A DNA stretch of 64,000 bases from Promethearchaeota archaeon (lineage in GTDB: Archaea > Asgardarchaeota > Lokiarchaeia > Sigyniarchaeales > SOKP01): contig JAHPYZ010000005.1 of NCBI GenBank assembly GCA_019058425.1, positions 1 to 64,000 of the forward strand, given 5' to 3'. This document shows, piece after piece, positions 1 to 8,859 of the stretch. The position numbers were made by a program, and so were the translations under genes. Positions within the stretch are counted from its first letter, which is position 1, and every line of letters starts with the position of its first letter. The notes below the pieces were generated by a model. It did no database searches. It saw nothing but the letters and a program-made list of their open reading frames with translations, and was not told where the DNA came from.

Positions 1-1
1 T

Positions 2-2200
2 CGTGGTATATTGGCTCATGTTAAAGATGATAAAGTAATAAAATTAGAACCTGCTGAATTCCCACTTGCCTATGATAAAAGAATTTGTCTAAGAGGATTA
101 TCTAGTTTGGATATTACTTACCATCCAGATCGTTTAAAGTATCCAATGAGACGAGTTGGAAAACGTGGTGAGGGAAAATTTGAAAGGATATCATGGGATA
201 AAGCTATTGATATCATCTCTGAAAAACTTATAAATATTTCAAATGAATATGGTTGGAAATCTATAGGCTGGGTATTAGGTGGACCGGGAGCAGGGACTAC
301 AAAGTTTGGAGCTTATTTAAGGCTAGCAAGTCTAACACAATCAACAAGAGTAAGTGCTTGGGGTTATGGTGATGCTGGGGTACCATGTGGGAGTAGAACT
401 ATATTTGGTAGTCAATTTCCTTATATGTATTTGTTTGGAACATTTTGGCAAAGAAAATGGCCTGATTTATTAATAGTTTGGGGTAGTAATCCTGCAGAAG
501 CTGCACCACTTCAAACTATGCGAAAAATTTTAGATGCTAAAGAAAATGGCACTCAATTAGTAGTCATTGATCCTCGTTTTACGATTACCGCTTCGAAAGC
601 TGATATTTATATTGGACTTAAACCAGGAACAGATGCAGCACTTGCTCTTGGACTGATGTATGTTATTTTTAAAGAAGGGCTATATAATCAGAATTTTATT
701 CGATTTGAAACTAATGGTGCCTATTTGGTGCGAACAGATAACAGAAAACTTCTCCGAGGAAAAGATATTGGTGAGAAAAAGGTAAATGCATATATAATTT
801 TTGATGAAAATTCAAGCACAGCTAAAGTATTAAGACGTTCTACATTAAAAACAGCAAGTATCACAGGAGAATATGAAGTAAATGGAATTAAATGTAAAAC
901 TGCTTTACAACTGCTAATGGATTTAGCAAACGAGTATCCTCCGAATAAAGCTGCAGAAATTACAGGAGTTTCACCTGATATTATAAGGAAATTAGGTGAG
1001 AAAATCGGTAAAGTTGATAAAACAACTTTCTTTACTTGGATGGGATTTACTAGGACTTATTATGGAGATATCTCTTTGCGAGGAATGATATCAGTTGCGA
1101 CTATTACGGGTAATGTAACTACCTCTATAAGTTCTGGATATATACCTGCTGTTTTAAATTGGGATCCTTTCTTAAAAGCAATTCCAGACAAACCATCTTT
1201 TCACAGATTGGGTATTTTGAATCTTTATAATGCTGTTATTTTAGGAAAACCTTATCCCATTAAAGCATTATGGTTTGCTTTTATTAATTTTTTAAATCAA
1301 TGTGTAGATTATAATAAACTCGTCAGAGAATTCTTTCCTAAATTAGATTTGATTGTCCAAACAGAACTATTTATGACACCCACTGCCAAATTTGCTGATA
1401 TCTTGCTCCCCGTATGTTCTTTTTTAGAATTTTCAGACTTTTTGCCTCACCCTTATCCATACGTTCAATTACAACAAAAGATAATTGAACCATTATATGA
1501 ATCTAAATCAGATGTCAATATTGTAGCAGGATTAGCAGAAAAACTTGGATATGGTCAATATTTTCAAGGAGGTGAGGAAGCTATGATAGATCTTATTATG
1601 GATCATTCTTCCTTAGATGGATATTCACGAGAAGAACTAGGTAAGAATGCAATGCTTTTAAGAGCCATACCAGAAAATAGTAATATCCCTCTACCCTTCT
1701 CGACACCGTCTGGTAAAATAGAATTATTTGCAGAACAATTAAGTGAAGATGGTCAAGCTTTACCAATTTACCTACCCCCTATAGAAGCGCCAGTTTCTGG
1801 AAGACCTCAAAAATATCCAATAGCATTTATACAAGGTCATAGTCGATTTAGAACTCATTCAATGTTTGCAAATGTTAATTCATTACTTGACCTTAATCCT
1901 AAACCTCTTGTAGATATTAACCCCACTGACGCTTCTAAATGTAGCATTAATAATGGTGATTGGGTCACTATTTTAAATGATAGAGGTCGAACCACCCTAA
2001 AAGCACGATTGTCTGAAGGAGTGGGACCAGAGGTTATCGACATAACTGAAGGTTGGTGGATTAACCAATTTAAAGAAGGTAGTGTAAATCATCTTACTCA
2101 CGATATAATAAATCCTGTACAAAACAAAGTTTATGAGCCAAATATGCACATGAATGATGTAGCGGTTGAAATACTCAAATATAAGGAGGCGGAAAAATAA
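2..2200 (+). CDS. molybdopterin oxidoreductase large subunit (DMSO reductase family), 5' truncated by window edge
   Basis: This is a Mo/W-bis-pterin oxidoreductase of the DMSO reductase family. The reading frame is open to the window edge; the first visible residues (RGILAHVKDDKVIKL) correspond to the segment just after the N-terminal 4Fe-4S cysteine motif of the family, so that motif and the true start lie outside the window. Later family landmarks are visible: RLKYPMRRVGKRGEG, the VIDPRFT segment, TPTAKFADILLPVCSF, and a C-terminal dinucleotide-binding beta-barrel with INNGDWVTILNDRGR. At the place where the Mo ligand usually falls (about residues 110-125) I read WGYGDAGV, so Asp may be the ligand, unlike the two paralogues in this window, which have Ser there (inference). 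No signal peptide can be judged. It is followed directly by a 4Fe-4S subunit gene, forming a DmsAB-like pair without an anchor subunit. The substrate cannot be told from sequence. Confidence 0.9.
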   Translation, partial: RGILAHVKDDKVIKLEPAEFPLAYDKRICLRGLSSLDITYHPDRLKYPMRRVGKRGEGKFERISWDKAIDIISEKLINISNEYGWKSIGWVLGGPGAGTTKFGAYLRLASLTQSTRVSAWGYGDAGVPCGSRTIFGSQFPYMYLFGTFWQRKWPDLLIVWGSNPAEAAPLQTMRKILDAKENGTQLVVIDPRFTITASKADIYIGLKPGTDAALALGLMYVIFKEGLYNQNFIRFETNGAYLVRTDNRKLLRGKDIGEKKVNAYIIFDENSSTAKVLRRSTLKTASITGEYEVNGIKCKTALQLLMDLANEYPPNKAAEITGVSPDIIRKLGEKIGKVDKTTFFTWMGFTRTYYGDISLRGMISVATITGNVTTSISSGYIPAVLNWDPFLKAIPDKPSFHRLGILNLYNAVILGKPYPIKALWFAFINFLNQCVDYNKLVREFFPKLDLIVQTELFMTPTAKFADILLPVCSFLEFSDFLPHPYPYVQLQQKIIEPLYESKSDVNIVAGLAEKLGYGQYFQGGEEAMIDLIMDHSSLDGYSREELGKNAMLLRAIPENSNIPLPFSTPSGKIELFAEQLSEDGQALPIYLPPIEAPVSGRPQKYPIAFIQGHSRFRTHSMFANVNSLLDLNPKPLVDINPTDASKCSINNGDWVTILNDRGRTTLKARLSEGVGPEVIDITEGWWINQFKEGSVNHLTHDIINPVQNKVYEPNMHMNDVAVEILKYKEAEK

Positions 2201-2775
2201 TTACTCGATATGGTATGGTTATTGACCAAGAAAGGTGTATTGGTTGTGAGGCTTGTAGTGTAGCTTGTCGTATAGAAAATAATACTTCTAACTTTTGGAT
2301 TACGGTTGAAACTCAAGGTGGAGGTCAGAAAGATGTTCCAAAAGGTAAATATCCTAATCTAGAAATGACTTTCTTACCCCACCTATGTAATCATTGTACT
2401 TATCCTCCCTGCGTAGATTCATGTCCAACTGAGGCTCTAATAAAAAGAGAAGATGGACCAGTTATTTTGAAACCCGATTTATGTAACGCGTGTAAAGCTT
2501 GTTTATTTGCGTGTCCTTATGATGTAATAAATTTTAATGAAGAGGATAATATCATCGAAAAATGTAATTTTTGCTCTCATAGAATTGATCAAGGGTTAAA
2601 ACCATTTTGTGTGATTTGCTGTGAGGGTCAAGCTATGTTTTTTGGTGATTTAGATGAGCCTAGCAGTAAATTATTAGAAATGATCTCAAAAAGGAAAGTT
2701 TTTCAACTTAAACCAGAAGAAAACACAGAACCTTCAATTTACTATTGCTATCCTAGACCTAAGAGAATGTTATAA
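2200..2775 (+). CDS. DmsB-like 4Fe-4S electron-transfer subunit, apparent ATT/ATA start
   Basis: Small iron-sulfur protein that would carry electrons to or from the upstream molybdopterin subunit. It has several clusters of cysteines: CIGCEACSVAC near the N-terminus, CNHCTYPPCVDSCP, CNACKACLFACP and CNFCSHRI, the usual four-cluster layout of DmsB/PhsB proteins. The first ATG (2215) leaves only seven residues before the first cysteine and lies about 25 bases after the GGAGG at 2185-2189. The two paralogues in this window have 11-12 residues before that cysteine. Reading from ATT at 2200 (or ATA at 2197) gives ITRYGMVIDQERC, restores that length and puts the start 7-10 bases after GGAGG, so I place the start at 2200; ATG 2215 is the conservative alternative. 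Translationally coupled to the preceding gene. Confidence 0.88.
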   Translation: MTRYGMVIDQERCIGCEACSVACRIENNTSNFWITVETQGGGQKDVPKGKYPNLEMTFLPHLCNHCTYPPCVDSCPTEALIKREDGPVILKPDLCNACKACLFACPYDVINFNEEDNIIEKCNFCSHRIDQGLKPFCVICCEGQAMFFGDLDEPSSKLLEMISKRKVFQLKPEENTEPSIYYCYPRPKRML

Positions 2776-2880
2776 ATAAATTTATAAATATGGTTTAAAA
2801 TTTGATAAAATTTTTTTTAAAATAAGTTATAATCTATTAAGAATTAAAGTTTTAAAAAAACTACAATAGGAAATTAAAAA

Positions 2881-4011
2881 ATGAGTAGTGAAGCTGAATA
2901 TAAAAAAGCACTTAATATCTTATCTAAAGCAGGGGGATTTCCTTATCCATTTTCAAAGACATTGTATAATATTTTAAAATACACCATCAAAGATGAGAAT
3001 ATAGATCTATTAATGGCTTTTGAGAATACCATCTCTCAAACAATGGAACAGTTAAAGGAGAGCAGCGGATTATCTGAGGAAGACATATTAGAAAAAGTAG
3101 ATGCTTTAGCAAAAACAGGTGTTATGTTCAACCAGCCTAACCGTAATGGAGTAATGGTGTATAGAATATTACCTCTGCATAGACAATTTGAATATATTTT
3201 TATGAAAAACCTTAAAAAAACAGAGGAAAATTATAAGGTCGCAAAATTATTTCAAAATCTAAATGAAGAGCTAAGTGATGTTATACAATCTGATTATGCT
3301 GCAATGAGTTCAGATTTAGAACAAATGCCTCCACTGGATCGTACGGTTCCAATATTAGAAAATTTAGAAACAGGTGAAGAAATCAACATTATCGTAGAAG
3401 AAGAACTACAAGTCCCATCAGAAAAAATATTACCAACTCAAAAAATTAGAGAATTGATTGAAAAATATGATGATATTGCTGTAGGTAATTGTTACTGTCG
3501 TCAACATCAAGAATTTCTAGGCAACCCCTGTAAGCAAATCGAACTTACGCCAAGTTGTATGACCTTAGGTAAATCTGCAAGGCATACTTCTAATCATGGT
3601 TTCTCAAAACTGGTGTCTAAGGAAGAAGCCTTGAAAATTCTAAAAAAATGTGAAGATGCAGGGTTAGTCCATAAAGCATATCATCTACACGGTGATATTG
3701 GCAAGGAAGAAGTAGCTATCTGCAATTGCTGCAGTTGTTGTTGTTTAAATGCAAGAGATTGTATGATTTATCCTGTAGTTAATGCGACTAATTACTTGGC
3801 TAGCATTGATGAAGATTTATGTATAGGATGTGGTACATGTGTAGATATATGTTATAATAAAGCTATTGAATTAAATGATGATGATAAAGCAGAAAGAATA
3901 GAAGAATTCTGTGAAGGATGTGGCGTGTGTGCTTATCATTGCCCCGAAAATGCTATCTCTTTAATCGAAGGTCCAAGAATAATAAGAATGCTCCCTCCAA
4001 AAAAAAAATGA
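2881..4011 (+). CDS. winged-helix-like plus cysteine-rich iron-sulfur protein with two C-terminal 4Fe-4S ferredoxin motifs
   Basis: A cytosolic redox or sensor protein of 376 residues. The first 140 residues are helical and cysteine-free and look like a winged-helix region (SGLSEEDILEKVDALAKTGVMF). The middle has unusual cysteine groupings, NCYCRQHQ near residue 202, a Cys near residue 225, and ICNCCSCCCLNARDC near residue 280. The C-terminus carries two standard 4Fe-4S motifs, CIGCGTCVDICYNKA and CEGCGVCAYHCPENA. This pattern fits proteins annotated as 4Fe-4S binding proteins in anaerobic archaea; whether it regulates transcription or only transfers electrons cannot be told. It lies 105 bases after the first DmsAB-like pair in the same direction, so a role with that enzyme is plausible. 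ATG start preceded by AGGAAA. Confidence 0.8.
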   Translation: MSSEAEYKKALNILSKAGGFPYPFSKTLYNILKYTIKDENIDLLMAFENTISQTMEQLKESSGLSEEDILEKVDALAKTGVMFNQPNRNGVMVYRILPLHRQFEYIFMKNLKKTEENYKVAKLFQNLNEELSDVIQSDYAAMSSDLEQMPPLDRTVPILENLETGEEINIIVEEELQVPSEKILPTQKIRELIEKYDDIAVGNCYCRQHQEFLGNPCKQIELTPSCMTLGKSARHTSNHGFSKLVSKEEALKILKKCEDAGLVHKAYHLHGDIGKEEVAICNCCSCCCLNARDCMIYPVVNATNYLASIDEDLCIGCGTCVDICYNKAIELNDDDKAERIEEFCEGCGVCAYHCPENAISLIEGPRIIRMLPPKKK

Positions 4012-4067
4012 AATATTAAAAATTATATTTTTATTTATAAAATTGTTTTACAGTTTGTAATGAAATC

Positions 4068-4907
4068 TTATTCTACTACAGCATAAGCATTTCCAAGAAC
4101 TATTGCCCTTTCTGTTTTTACTTGAATTATATGACGTCTATTATCTTTCCAACCTTCTGTCGTTAAAGTTTCTCCAGGATATACTTCACTGGTAAATCGT
4201 GCATTAAATTCTTTTAATCGTTCCACATCTCCATTGCAAATTCCATAAATTATAGCACGCGTTGCAAATCCATATGTACATAAACCATGGAGAATTGGAC
4301 CTTTAAATCTACCGCTTCTACTTGCAAATTCAGGATCTATATGTAAAGGATTTAAATCACCACTAAGCCTATATAGAGCTGCTTGATTTTCATTAGTATC
4401 AAAGGAGATACTAAAGTCTGGTTCTACTCTTTCTGGAGGATTTAATGGTTCAGTTTTAGGGCCTGGATCTCCCCCGAAACCTCCACCTTTCAAGTAAAAG
4501 AATACCCATTTAGTATCAAATACAGGGTCACCTCCAGTTTTCTTACCCGAAACCTTCATATGGATAACAGCCGCTTTTCCTTTATCAAATATATTCTCAA
4601 CTTCTGCTTGACAAATGATTTCATCTGAAGAAGAAAAAGATTTGTAAAGTTTAATTGATTGTTCTCCATGAACAAAGTGTGAAAAAGCAATGTTACCGAG
4701 TCTCTGAAGCTGAAGACCTGCAGCGGCAACTATACAAGCATAACTAGGAAAAACTTTCAATCCTCCAGAATATCCTTCATATAAAAAGTTTAGCTCATCA
4801 ACTTGAGCTCCAATTCCTAAAGCATATAATACTACATCTTTCCAATTATATTTAAAAGTAACTTCTGGAAATTTCTTACCGATAACATCCAGATTTAATC
4901 CTGACAA
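4068..4907 (-). CDS. MaoC-like (R)-enoyl-CoA hydratase (hydratase 2 family)
   Basis: A double hot-dog hydratase that adds water to 2-enoyl-CoA to give (R)-3-hydroxyacyl-CoA. The length (279 residues) and the motif LSGDLNPLHIDPEFASRSG, followed by FKGPILHGLCTYGFATR, match the hydratase-2 domain of peroxisomal multifunctional enzyme type 2; the Asp and His of GDLNPLHID are the expected catalytic pair. The N-terminal half (YALGIGAQVDELNFLYEG) is the degenerate first hot-dog fold typical of the family. The start is TTG at 4905-4907, supported by AGGTGA seven bases upstream. It is the first of several acyl-CoA genes on this strand and would work with the thiolase and dehydrogenase nearby, with opposite stereochemistry to the crotonase at 7820-8647. 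Confidence 0.88.
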   Translation of the reverse strand: MSGLNLDVIGKKFPEVTFKYNWKDVVLYALGIGAQVDELNFLYEGYSGGLKVFPSYACIVAAAGLQLQRLGNIAFSHFVHGEQSIKLYKSFSSSDEIICQAEVENIFDKGKAAVIHMKVSGKKTGGDPVFDTKWVFFYLKGGGFGGDPGPKTEPLNPPERVEPDFSISFDTNENQAALYRLSGDLNPLHIDPEFASRSGRFKGPILHGLCTYGFATRAIIYGICNGDVERLKEFNARFTSEVYPGETLTTEGWKDNRRHIIQVKTERAIVLGNAYAVVE

Positions 4908-5002
4908 TTTTTTATCACCTTCAGTTAAATAATATCTTTCCTTTTATAATTAAATGGTATTCAATGTAAAATAATATGTTTATGTTATTTTTATCTGATA
5001 TT

Positions 5003-5887
5003 TTAAATAAATCCACTTCTTTTTAAGCCTTCAACAAGCCATTCCATAGTTTGTTCTAAAACTTCAATATATCCTAACTTGATAATTTTCGACTTGGGTA
5101 TAAATTTTTCGTGATACTTAAGAGCTAAGTAATTATAAGATGGTTTTTCTTTATACCATTTAATAATTGAATTTTTTGTTGCAAAATGTAATTCTTCCAT
5201 ACTGTTTATAATCTGATCGAAATCTTCATCTTTCCATACTCCATAATGGGCTAATGATATTGATTTCAATTCACCTTTCATATTCCTGAATCTTTGAAAA
5301 GTTTTTAATAAATCCGTTTCATGAAAATCTGGTGGCATGAAAGTTGGCTGAAAGTAATATATGCTGGATTTATCTATAATTGCATCACCAGTAAATATGT
5401 TTTTATTTTTTTTATCAAATAGCGCAATAGAATCCATAGTATGACCGAAAAAATTAAGAACTTTTAATTCTAAACCATTTAAATTTATTATTTGATTATT
5501 TTTTAATGGTGTGACTCCTTCTAATGGCTCCGTTTCTGCTTCAAATACTCCATTTATTTTATTTGGATTTTTTAAATTTTCTATTGCATTTTCCGATGCT
5601 AAAACTTCAATATCTGTATCTTTTATCAGTTTTTGAAATTCATGAACACCATCTGTATGATCAAAATGAGAATGTGTTAGAAAAATCTTATGTATAGGAT
5701 AAATATTATACTCTTTTAACTTTTCAATAATTTTGGGTACTGCTGCTTTTTCGGAGGCATCAATCATCATTCGAGTACCCTTATTTTCAATAACATATAT
5801 TGATAAACTTCCCTTTCCTCCAAATAGATATCCATCAATTAACCAAGTATTTTTGTTGAATTTTCCTTCTTTATTTATAAAGACCAT
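5003..5887 (-). CDS. metallo-beta-lactamase-fold hydrolase
   Basis: A 294-residue MBL-fold protein, cytosolic with no signal peptide. The metal-binding motif THSHFDHTDG is near residue 75, a further His is in NFFGHTMDSIALF, and the Asp-containing FTGDAIID and a late His in SLAHYGVW complete the usual dinuclear set. The family includes thioesterases, glyoxalase-II-like enzymes and others; the substrate is not evident. It lies between the MaoC hydratase and the thiolase on the same strand, about 80-95 bases from each, so an acyl-thioester hydrolase role is possible but is only inference. ATG start. Confidence 0.8.
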   Translation of the reverse strand: MVFINKEGKFNKNTWLIDGYLFGGKGSLSIYVIENKGTRMMIDASEKAAVPKIIEKLKEYNIYPIHKIFLTHSHFDHTDGVHEFQKLIKDTDIEVLASENAIENLKNPNKINGVFEAETEPLEGVTPLKNNQIINLNGLELKVLNFFGHTMDSIALFDKKNKNIFTGDAIIDKSSIYYFQPTFMPPDFHETDLLKTFQRFRNMKGELKSISLAHYGVWKDEDFDQIINSMEELHFATKNSIIKWYKEKPSYNYLALKYHEKFIPKSKIIKLGYIEVLEQTMEWLVEGLKRSGFI

Positions 5888-5967
5888 TCGAATTAACCTT
5901 TGATATTTTTTCCTATATAAATCTTTAAAATAAAATAGATAAAAAAAAGTTTAATAAACGGTTAAAT

Positions 5968-7248
5968 TTAGGCGTTTAAATTTTCTATTACTGTTGCTAC
6001 TCCTTGTCCTCCTCCTACACATGCATTAGCTACACCATATTTTGCTTTTTTATCTTTTAATATGCGTGCTAATGTTCCTGTAAGACGAACTACTGTTGCC
6101 CCTAGAGGATGACCAATCGCGGTAGAACCTCCCATGATATTGACCTTTTCTTCTGGAATATTGAATTTATCCATACAATTTAAAGCAACAATACAAAAAG
6201 CTTCGTTTATTTCCCAATAATCAATATCATCGGCTTTTAATCCTGCATATTCTAATGCTTTTCGAGTTGCTGGAACTGGTCCTCGTCCCATAACTCTTGG
6301 ATCTACTCCAGCCCACCCAATTGAAACAATACGTGCCATTGGTTCTAATCCTCTTTTTTTTGCTTCTTCTGCTTCCATAAGAACTGTCGCTGTAGCTCCT
6401 GCATTTAAAGGAGATGAATTTCCTGCAGTTATTATACCTTCCTCAGTTCCTTCTCTGTCAATATATCCCTGTTTACCTCCATTTTTTTCTAAATAAAATG
6501 GCGTAGATATTCTACGTAATCCTCCAACTCCTTCTAAAGTAGATTTTCTTGCTGCCATATCTCTATCAATTATTATTGGTTCATTAGCATTTCCCTCAAC
6601 ATGGCCCTCAATGGGAATTATTTCACCTTTAAACCAGCCTTTCTCTTGATTTTCTACTGTTAAGTTATGTGATCTTACTCCAAATTTATCGAGATCTTCC
6701 TTTGTAAATCGTGGTACTTCTTCTTCATATAATCTTTGAGCAGTTTGTAACATATTAGTCGAATTTATTATATCAATATCTGGATTATAAAACTTGCTAT
6801 TCTTGTCAGTAAATCGATCCCATTCAGGTTCAATACCGACTCTGCGAACTCTTGTCATATGCTCAAAACCAGTTGCTAAAACTCTTTTACTATTTCCTGT
6901 CATAATATGCATTATCAATGCGTGCATCCCAGCGCCTGCTGAACCACATTGCTTATCAATCATAAATGAAGATACTTCATTTGGAAATCCAGATAAAAAG
7001 AGAGGAATTTTTCCACCATATGTCCAATTTTCTAATACTCCAGAAGCAATCCCAATCGATGCTTCCTCAATATCTTTTTTTGTTATGCCTTTATCAGCTA
7101 ATTTTCCATCAAAAAACTTTATTAATAAATTCGCGAGTAATTCATCTCCCCGAATCTCACCAAAAACGTCTCTTTCTGGTTGTTCTGGTCTGGAGCGCGA
7201 AAAAGCAGTTCTAGCATAATCAATCAACCATACTTCTTTTAAATTCAA
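5968..7248 (-). CDS. thiolase (acetyl-CoA C-acyltransferase)
   Basis: Catalyses reversible condensation or cleavage of acyl-CoA with acetyl-CoA, for example acetoacetyl-CoA to two acetyl-CoA. The nucleophilic cysteine is in DKQCGSAGAGMHA (about residue 100), the substrate loop in NEAFCIVAL, the catalytic His in GGSTAIGHPLGAT (about residue 375), and the second Cys in NACVGGGQGVA near the C-terminus. At 426 residues it is slightly longer than the roughly 390 of many bacterial thiolases because of an extension around residues 120-220. The start is TTG at 7246-7248; there is no nearby ATG and the reading MNLKEVWLIDYARTAF aligns with family N-termini. It belongs with the crotonase, dehydrogenase and 4-hydroxybutyryl-CoA dehydratase genes of this island. 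Confidence 0.93.
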   Translation of the reverse strand: MNLKEVWLIDYARTAFSRSRPEQPERDVFGEIRGDELLANLLIKFFDGKLADKGITKKDIEEASIGIASGVLENWTYGGKIPLFLSGFPNEVSSFMIDKQCGSAGAGMHALIMHIMTGNSKRVLATGFEHMTRVRRVGIEPEWDRFTDKNSKFYNPDIDIINSTNMLQTAQRLYEEEVPRFTKEDLDKFGVRSHNLTVENQEKGWFKGEIIPIEGHVEGNANEPIIIDRDMAARKSTLEGVGGLRRISTPFYLEKNGGKQGYIDREGTEEGIITAGNSSPLNAGATATVLMEAEEAKKRGLEPMARIVSIGWAGVDPRVMGRGPVPATRKALEYAGLKADDIDYWEINEAFCIVALNCMDKFNIPEEKVNIMGGSTAIGHPLGATVVRLTGTLARILKDKKAKYGVANACVGGGQGVATVIENLNA

Positions 7249-7407
7249 TAAATTGTCACTGTAAATTTATGATTTTTTTTTATTGTAATAAGCTTCATTT
7301 ATATTAAAATTTACTGAGTTTGCAAATTTGAAAGAAAATTTAAAAGCATTATTAACATCCTTTTTTATGATTTCACCAAAGAAATCCAATTTAAAATTAA
7401 AAAGAGT

Positions 7408-7728
7408 TTGATAAAATTGCCATATATGATGTCATATTTGTGGTTTCCTCCTCATCTTTCAGATACTGCTGCTCAGAGATATTTAGAGACAATTCAAAAA
7501 TACCCTTTAATTTCTAGTATTAAACGTATTATACCAGGAGCAATTTCCTCAGATAAAGAAGGTGTTGAAGTAATTGTTATAGATGAGGTAAAAAGAAAAG
7601 ATTTGGGAGAAGCCATGGAATGGGCTGGAAAATTTATAGTAGAGTTTCGAAATATTGAAGGTCTAAAATATCAAGTTAAAACAGCTAATACGTTAAATGA
7701 AGCTATAGGTTTAGTAGGAAAGGGCTAA
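7408..7728 (+). CDS. small conserved-looking protein of unknown function
   Basis: A 100-106-residue protein I do not recognise. It has no cysteines, signal peptide or clear membrane segment. The pattern of alternating beta and alpha stretches (GVEVIVIDEV, EAMEWAGKFIVEFRNIEGLKYQVKTANTLNEAIGLVG) resembles a ferredoxin-like alpha/beta dimer such as a muconolactone-isomerase or EthD-type fold, but this is only an impression. It may start with TTG at 7408 or, more likely, with one of the ATG codons at 7426 or 7429. It is alone on the plus strand between two minus-strand acyl-CoA genes. Confidence 0.6.
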   Translation: MIKLPYMMSYLWFPPHLSDTAAQRYLETIQKYPLISSIKRIIPGAISSDKEGVEVIVIDEVKRKDLGEAMEWAGKFIVEFRNIEGLKYQVKTANTLNEAIGLVGKG

Positions 7729-7819
7729 ACTTCAGAAAATCTATCTTATTTTAAGCACAAAATTTAACTCTCTTTTTTTTATTTTATTAAAAAAATGAAA
7801 AATTTAGATAGTATTATAT

Positions 7820-8647
7820 CTATTTACCTTGAAATTTTGGTTTTCTCTTTTGTAAAAATGCACTAATTCCTTCAGCAACGTCCTTACTGCGTGAATTGAT
7901 TGCATATCCCATGTGCTCAAATTGCAAACCTATATTTAATGGTGTTTGAGTTCCATAGTCAATACTTTTCTTAATTAGAAATAGACTATTTGTAGGAGCG
8001 TTTCCTAACCACGATGCTCTTTCATGAACAAAATCTTCAAATTTATCATCATCTACTACGAATGAAATAACGTTCCAATTAAACATTTGTTCAGCAGTAT
8101 AATGTTCTCCAAAAAACATCATTCTCTTAACTCTCATTTTCCCTAGATTTCTTATTAACCGTTGAGTTCCTCCATTAGCTGGAAAAATACCACGCTGAAT
8201 TTCAGGAAATCCAAATATTGAACGTTTAGAAGCAATAGATATATCACACACTAAGACTAATTCAAAACCTCCGCCTAAAGCATATCCATCAATAGCAGCT
8301 ATGAGTGGTTTTGGAAATGCTTCAATTAAATTATAATATCTATGTCTTCTGTACATTGCATGACTTTGATGCCTAAGATTATCAGGATCAAGATCAGCAC
8401 TTGATCTATCTGAGAGGTCTGCCCCAGCAGAGAACGCTGGTTTTTTAGTAAATTCTTTTGTCCCACGTAAAACTACACAACGAATACTTTGATCAACTTC
8501 CATAGTTTCTAAAGCTTCAGCAATTTCTCTAAGTGTTTGATTTTGAAGTGCGTTCAACTTATCGGGACGAATAATAGATATAATAGCATAATTACCTTCT
8601 TCAACTTTTTCAATTTTAACATGTTCAAAGTTTTTTTCTGTTGACAT
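7820..8647 (-). CDS. enoyl-CoA hydratase/isomerase (crotonase family)
   Basis: Crotonase-fold enzyme, most simply crotonyl-CoA to (S)-3-hydroxybutyryl-CoA. The oxyanion-hole segments AFSAGADLSD (about residue 72) and GYALGGGFELVLVCDISIAS (about residue 120) are clear. The two catalytic glutamates are probably those in GGGFELV and FGFPEIQRGIFPANGGTQRL. The C-terminal helices and length (275) are ordinary. ATG start. It would take the crotonyl-CoA made by the 4-hydroxybutyryl-CoA dehydratase at 20314-21867 and pass the product to the dehydrogenase at 13940-15115. Its upstream region, shared with the divergent gene at 8860, contains an 18-base palindrome. Confidence 0.92.
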   Translation of the reverse strand: MSTEKNFEHVKIEKVEEGNYAIISIIRPDKLNALQNQTLREIAEALETMEVDQSIRCVVLRGTKEFTKKPAFSAGADLSDRSSADLDPDNLRHQSHAMYRRHRYYNLIEAFPKPLIAAIDGYALGGGFELVLVCDISIASKRSIFGFPEIQRGIFPANGGTQRLIRNLGKMRVKRMMFFGEHYTAEQMFNWNVISFVVDDDKFEDFVHERASWLGNAPTNSLFLIKKSIDYGTQTPLNIGLQFEHMGYAINSRSKDVAEGISAFLQKRKPKFQGK

Positions 8648-8761
8648 CTTTTAAACCCTTCTTATTCATTAGTTTTTTCTTATTGAAAATAGTTTAAATT
8701 GAATTATTATAAATCATAATTAAATCTTTTTTTTGAATGATGTTCAATTAATTTAATCTAT

Positions 8762-8779
8762 ATTTCAAACCTTTGAAAT
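8762..8779. promoter_or_regulatory. 18-base palindrome between divergent genes, candidate operator
   Basis: ATTTCAAA-CC-TTTGAAAT is a perfect inverted repeat with 8-base arms, midway between the crotonase start (8647, minus) and the MBL-fold gene (8860, plus). A weaker inverted repeat, TTGAA-5-TTCAA, is at 8733-8747. The position fits a repressor site for one or both genes; the TetR-type regulator at 16378 is a candidate, without direct evidence. Confidence 0.4.
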
Positions 8780-8859
8780 TAACTTTATTAAAATTCCTAA
8801 ATTTAAAATTTAAAGGATTATACCTTCTTGATCTTGAATCAAATTAGGAATTGATTTGT

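Noticed and set aside
1855..2043. Minus-strand 62-residue frame inside the first molybdopterin gene
   Set aside because: Entirely antisense to a well-supported coding region.
6794..7219. Plus-strand 141-residue frame within the thiolase gene
   Set aside because: Antisense to the thiolase with all its motifs; no ribosome site or family pattern.
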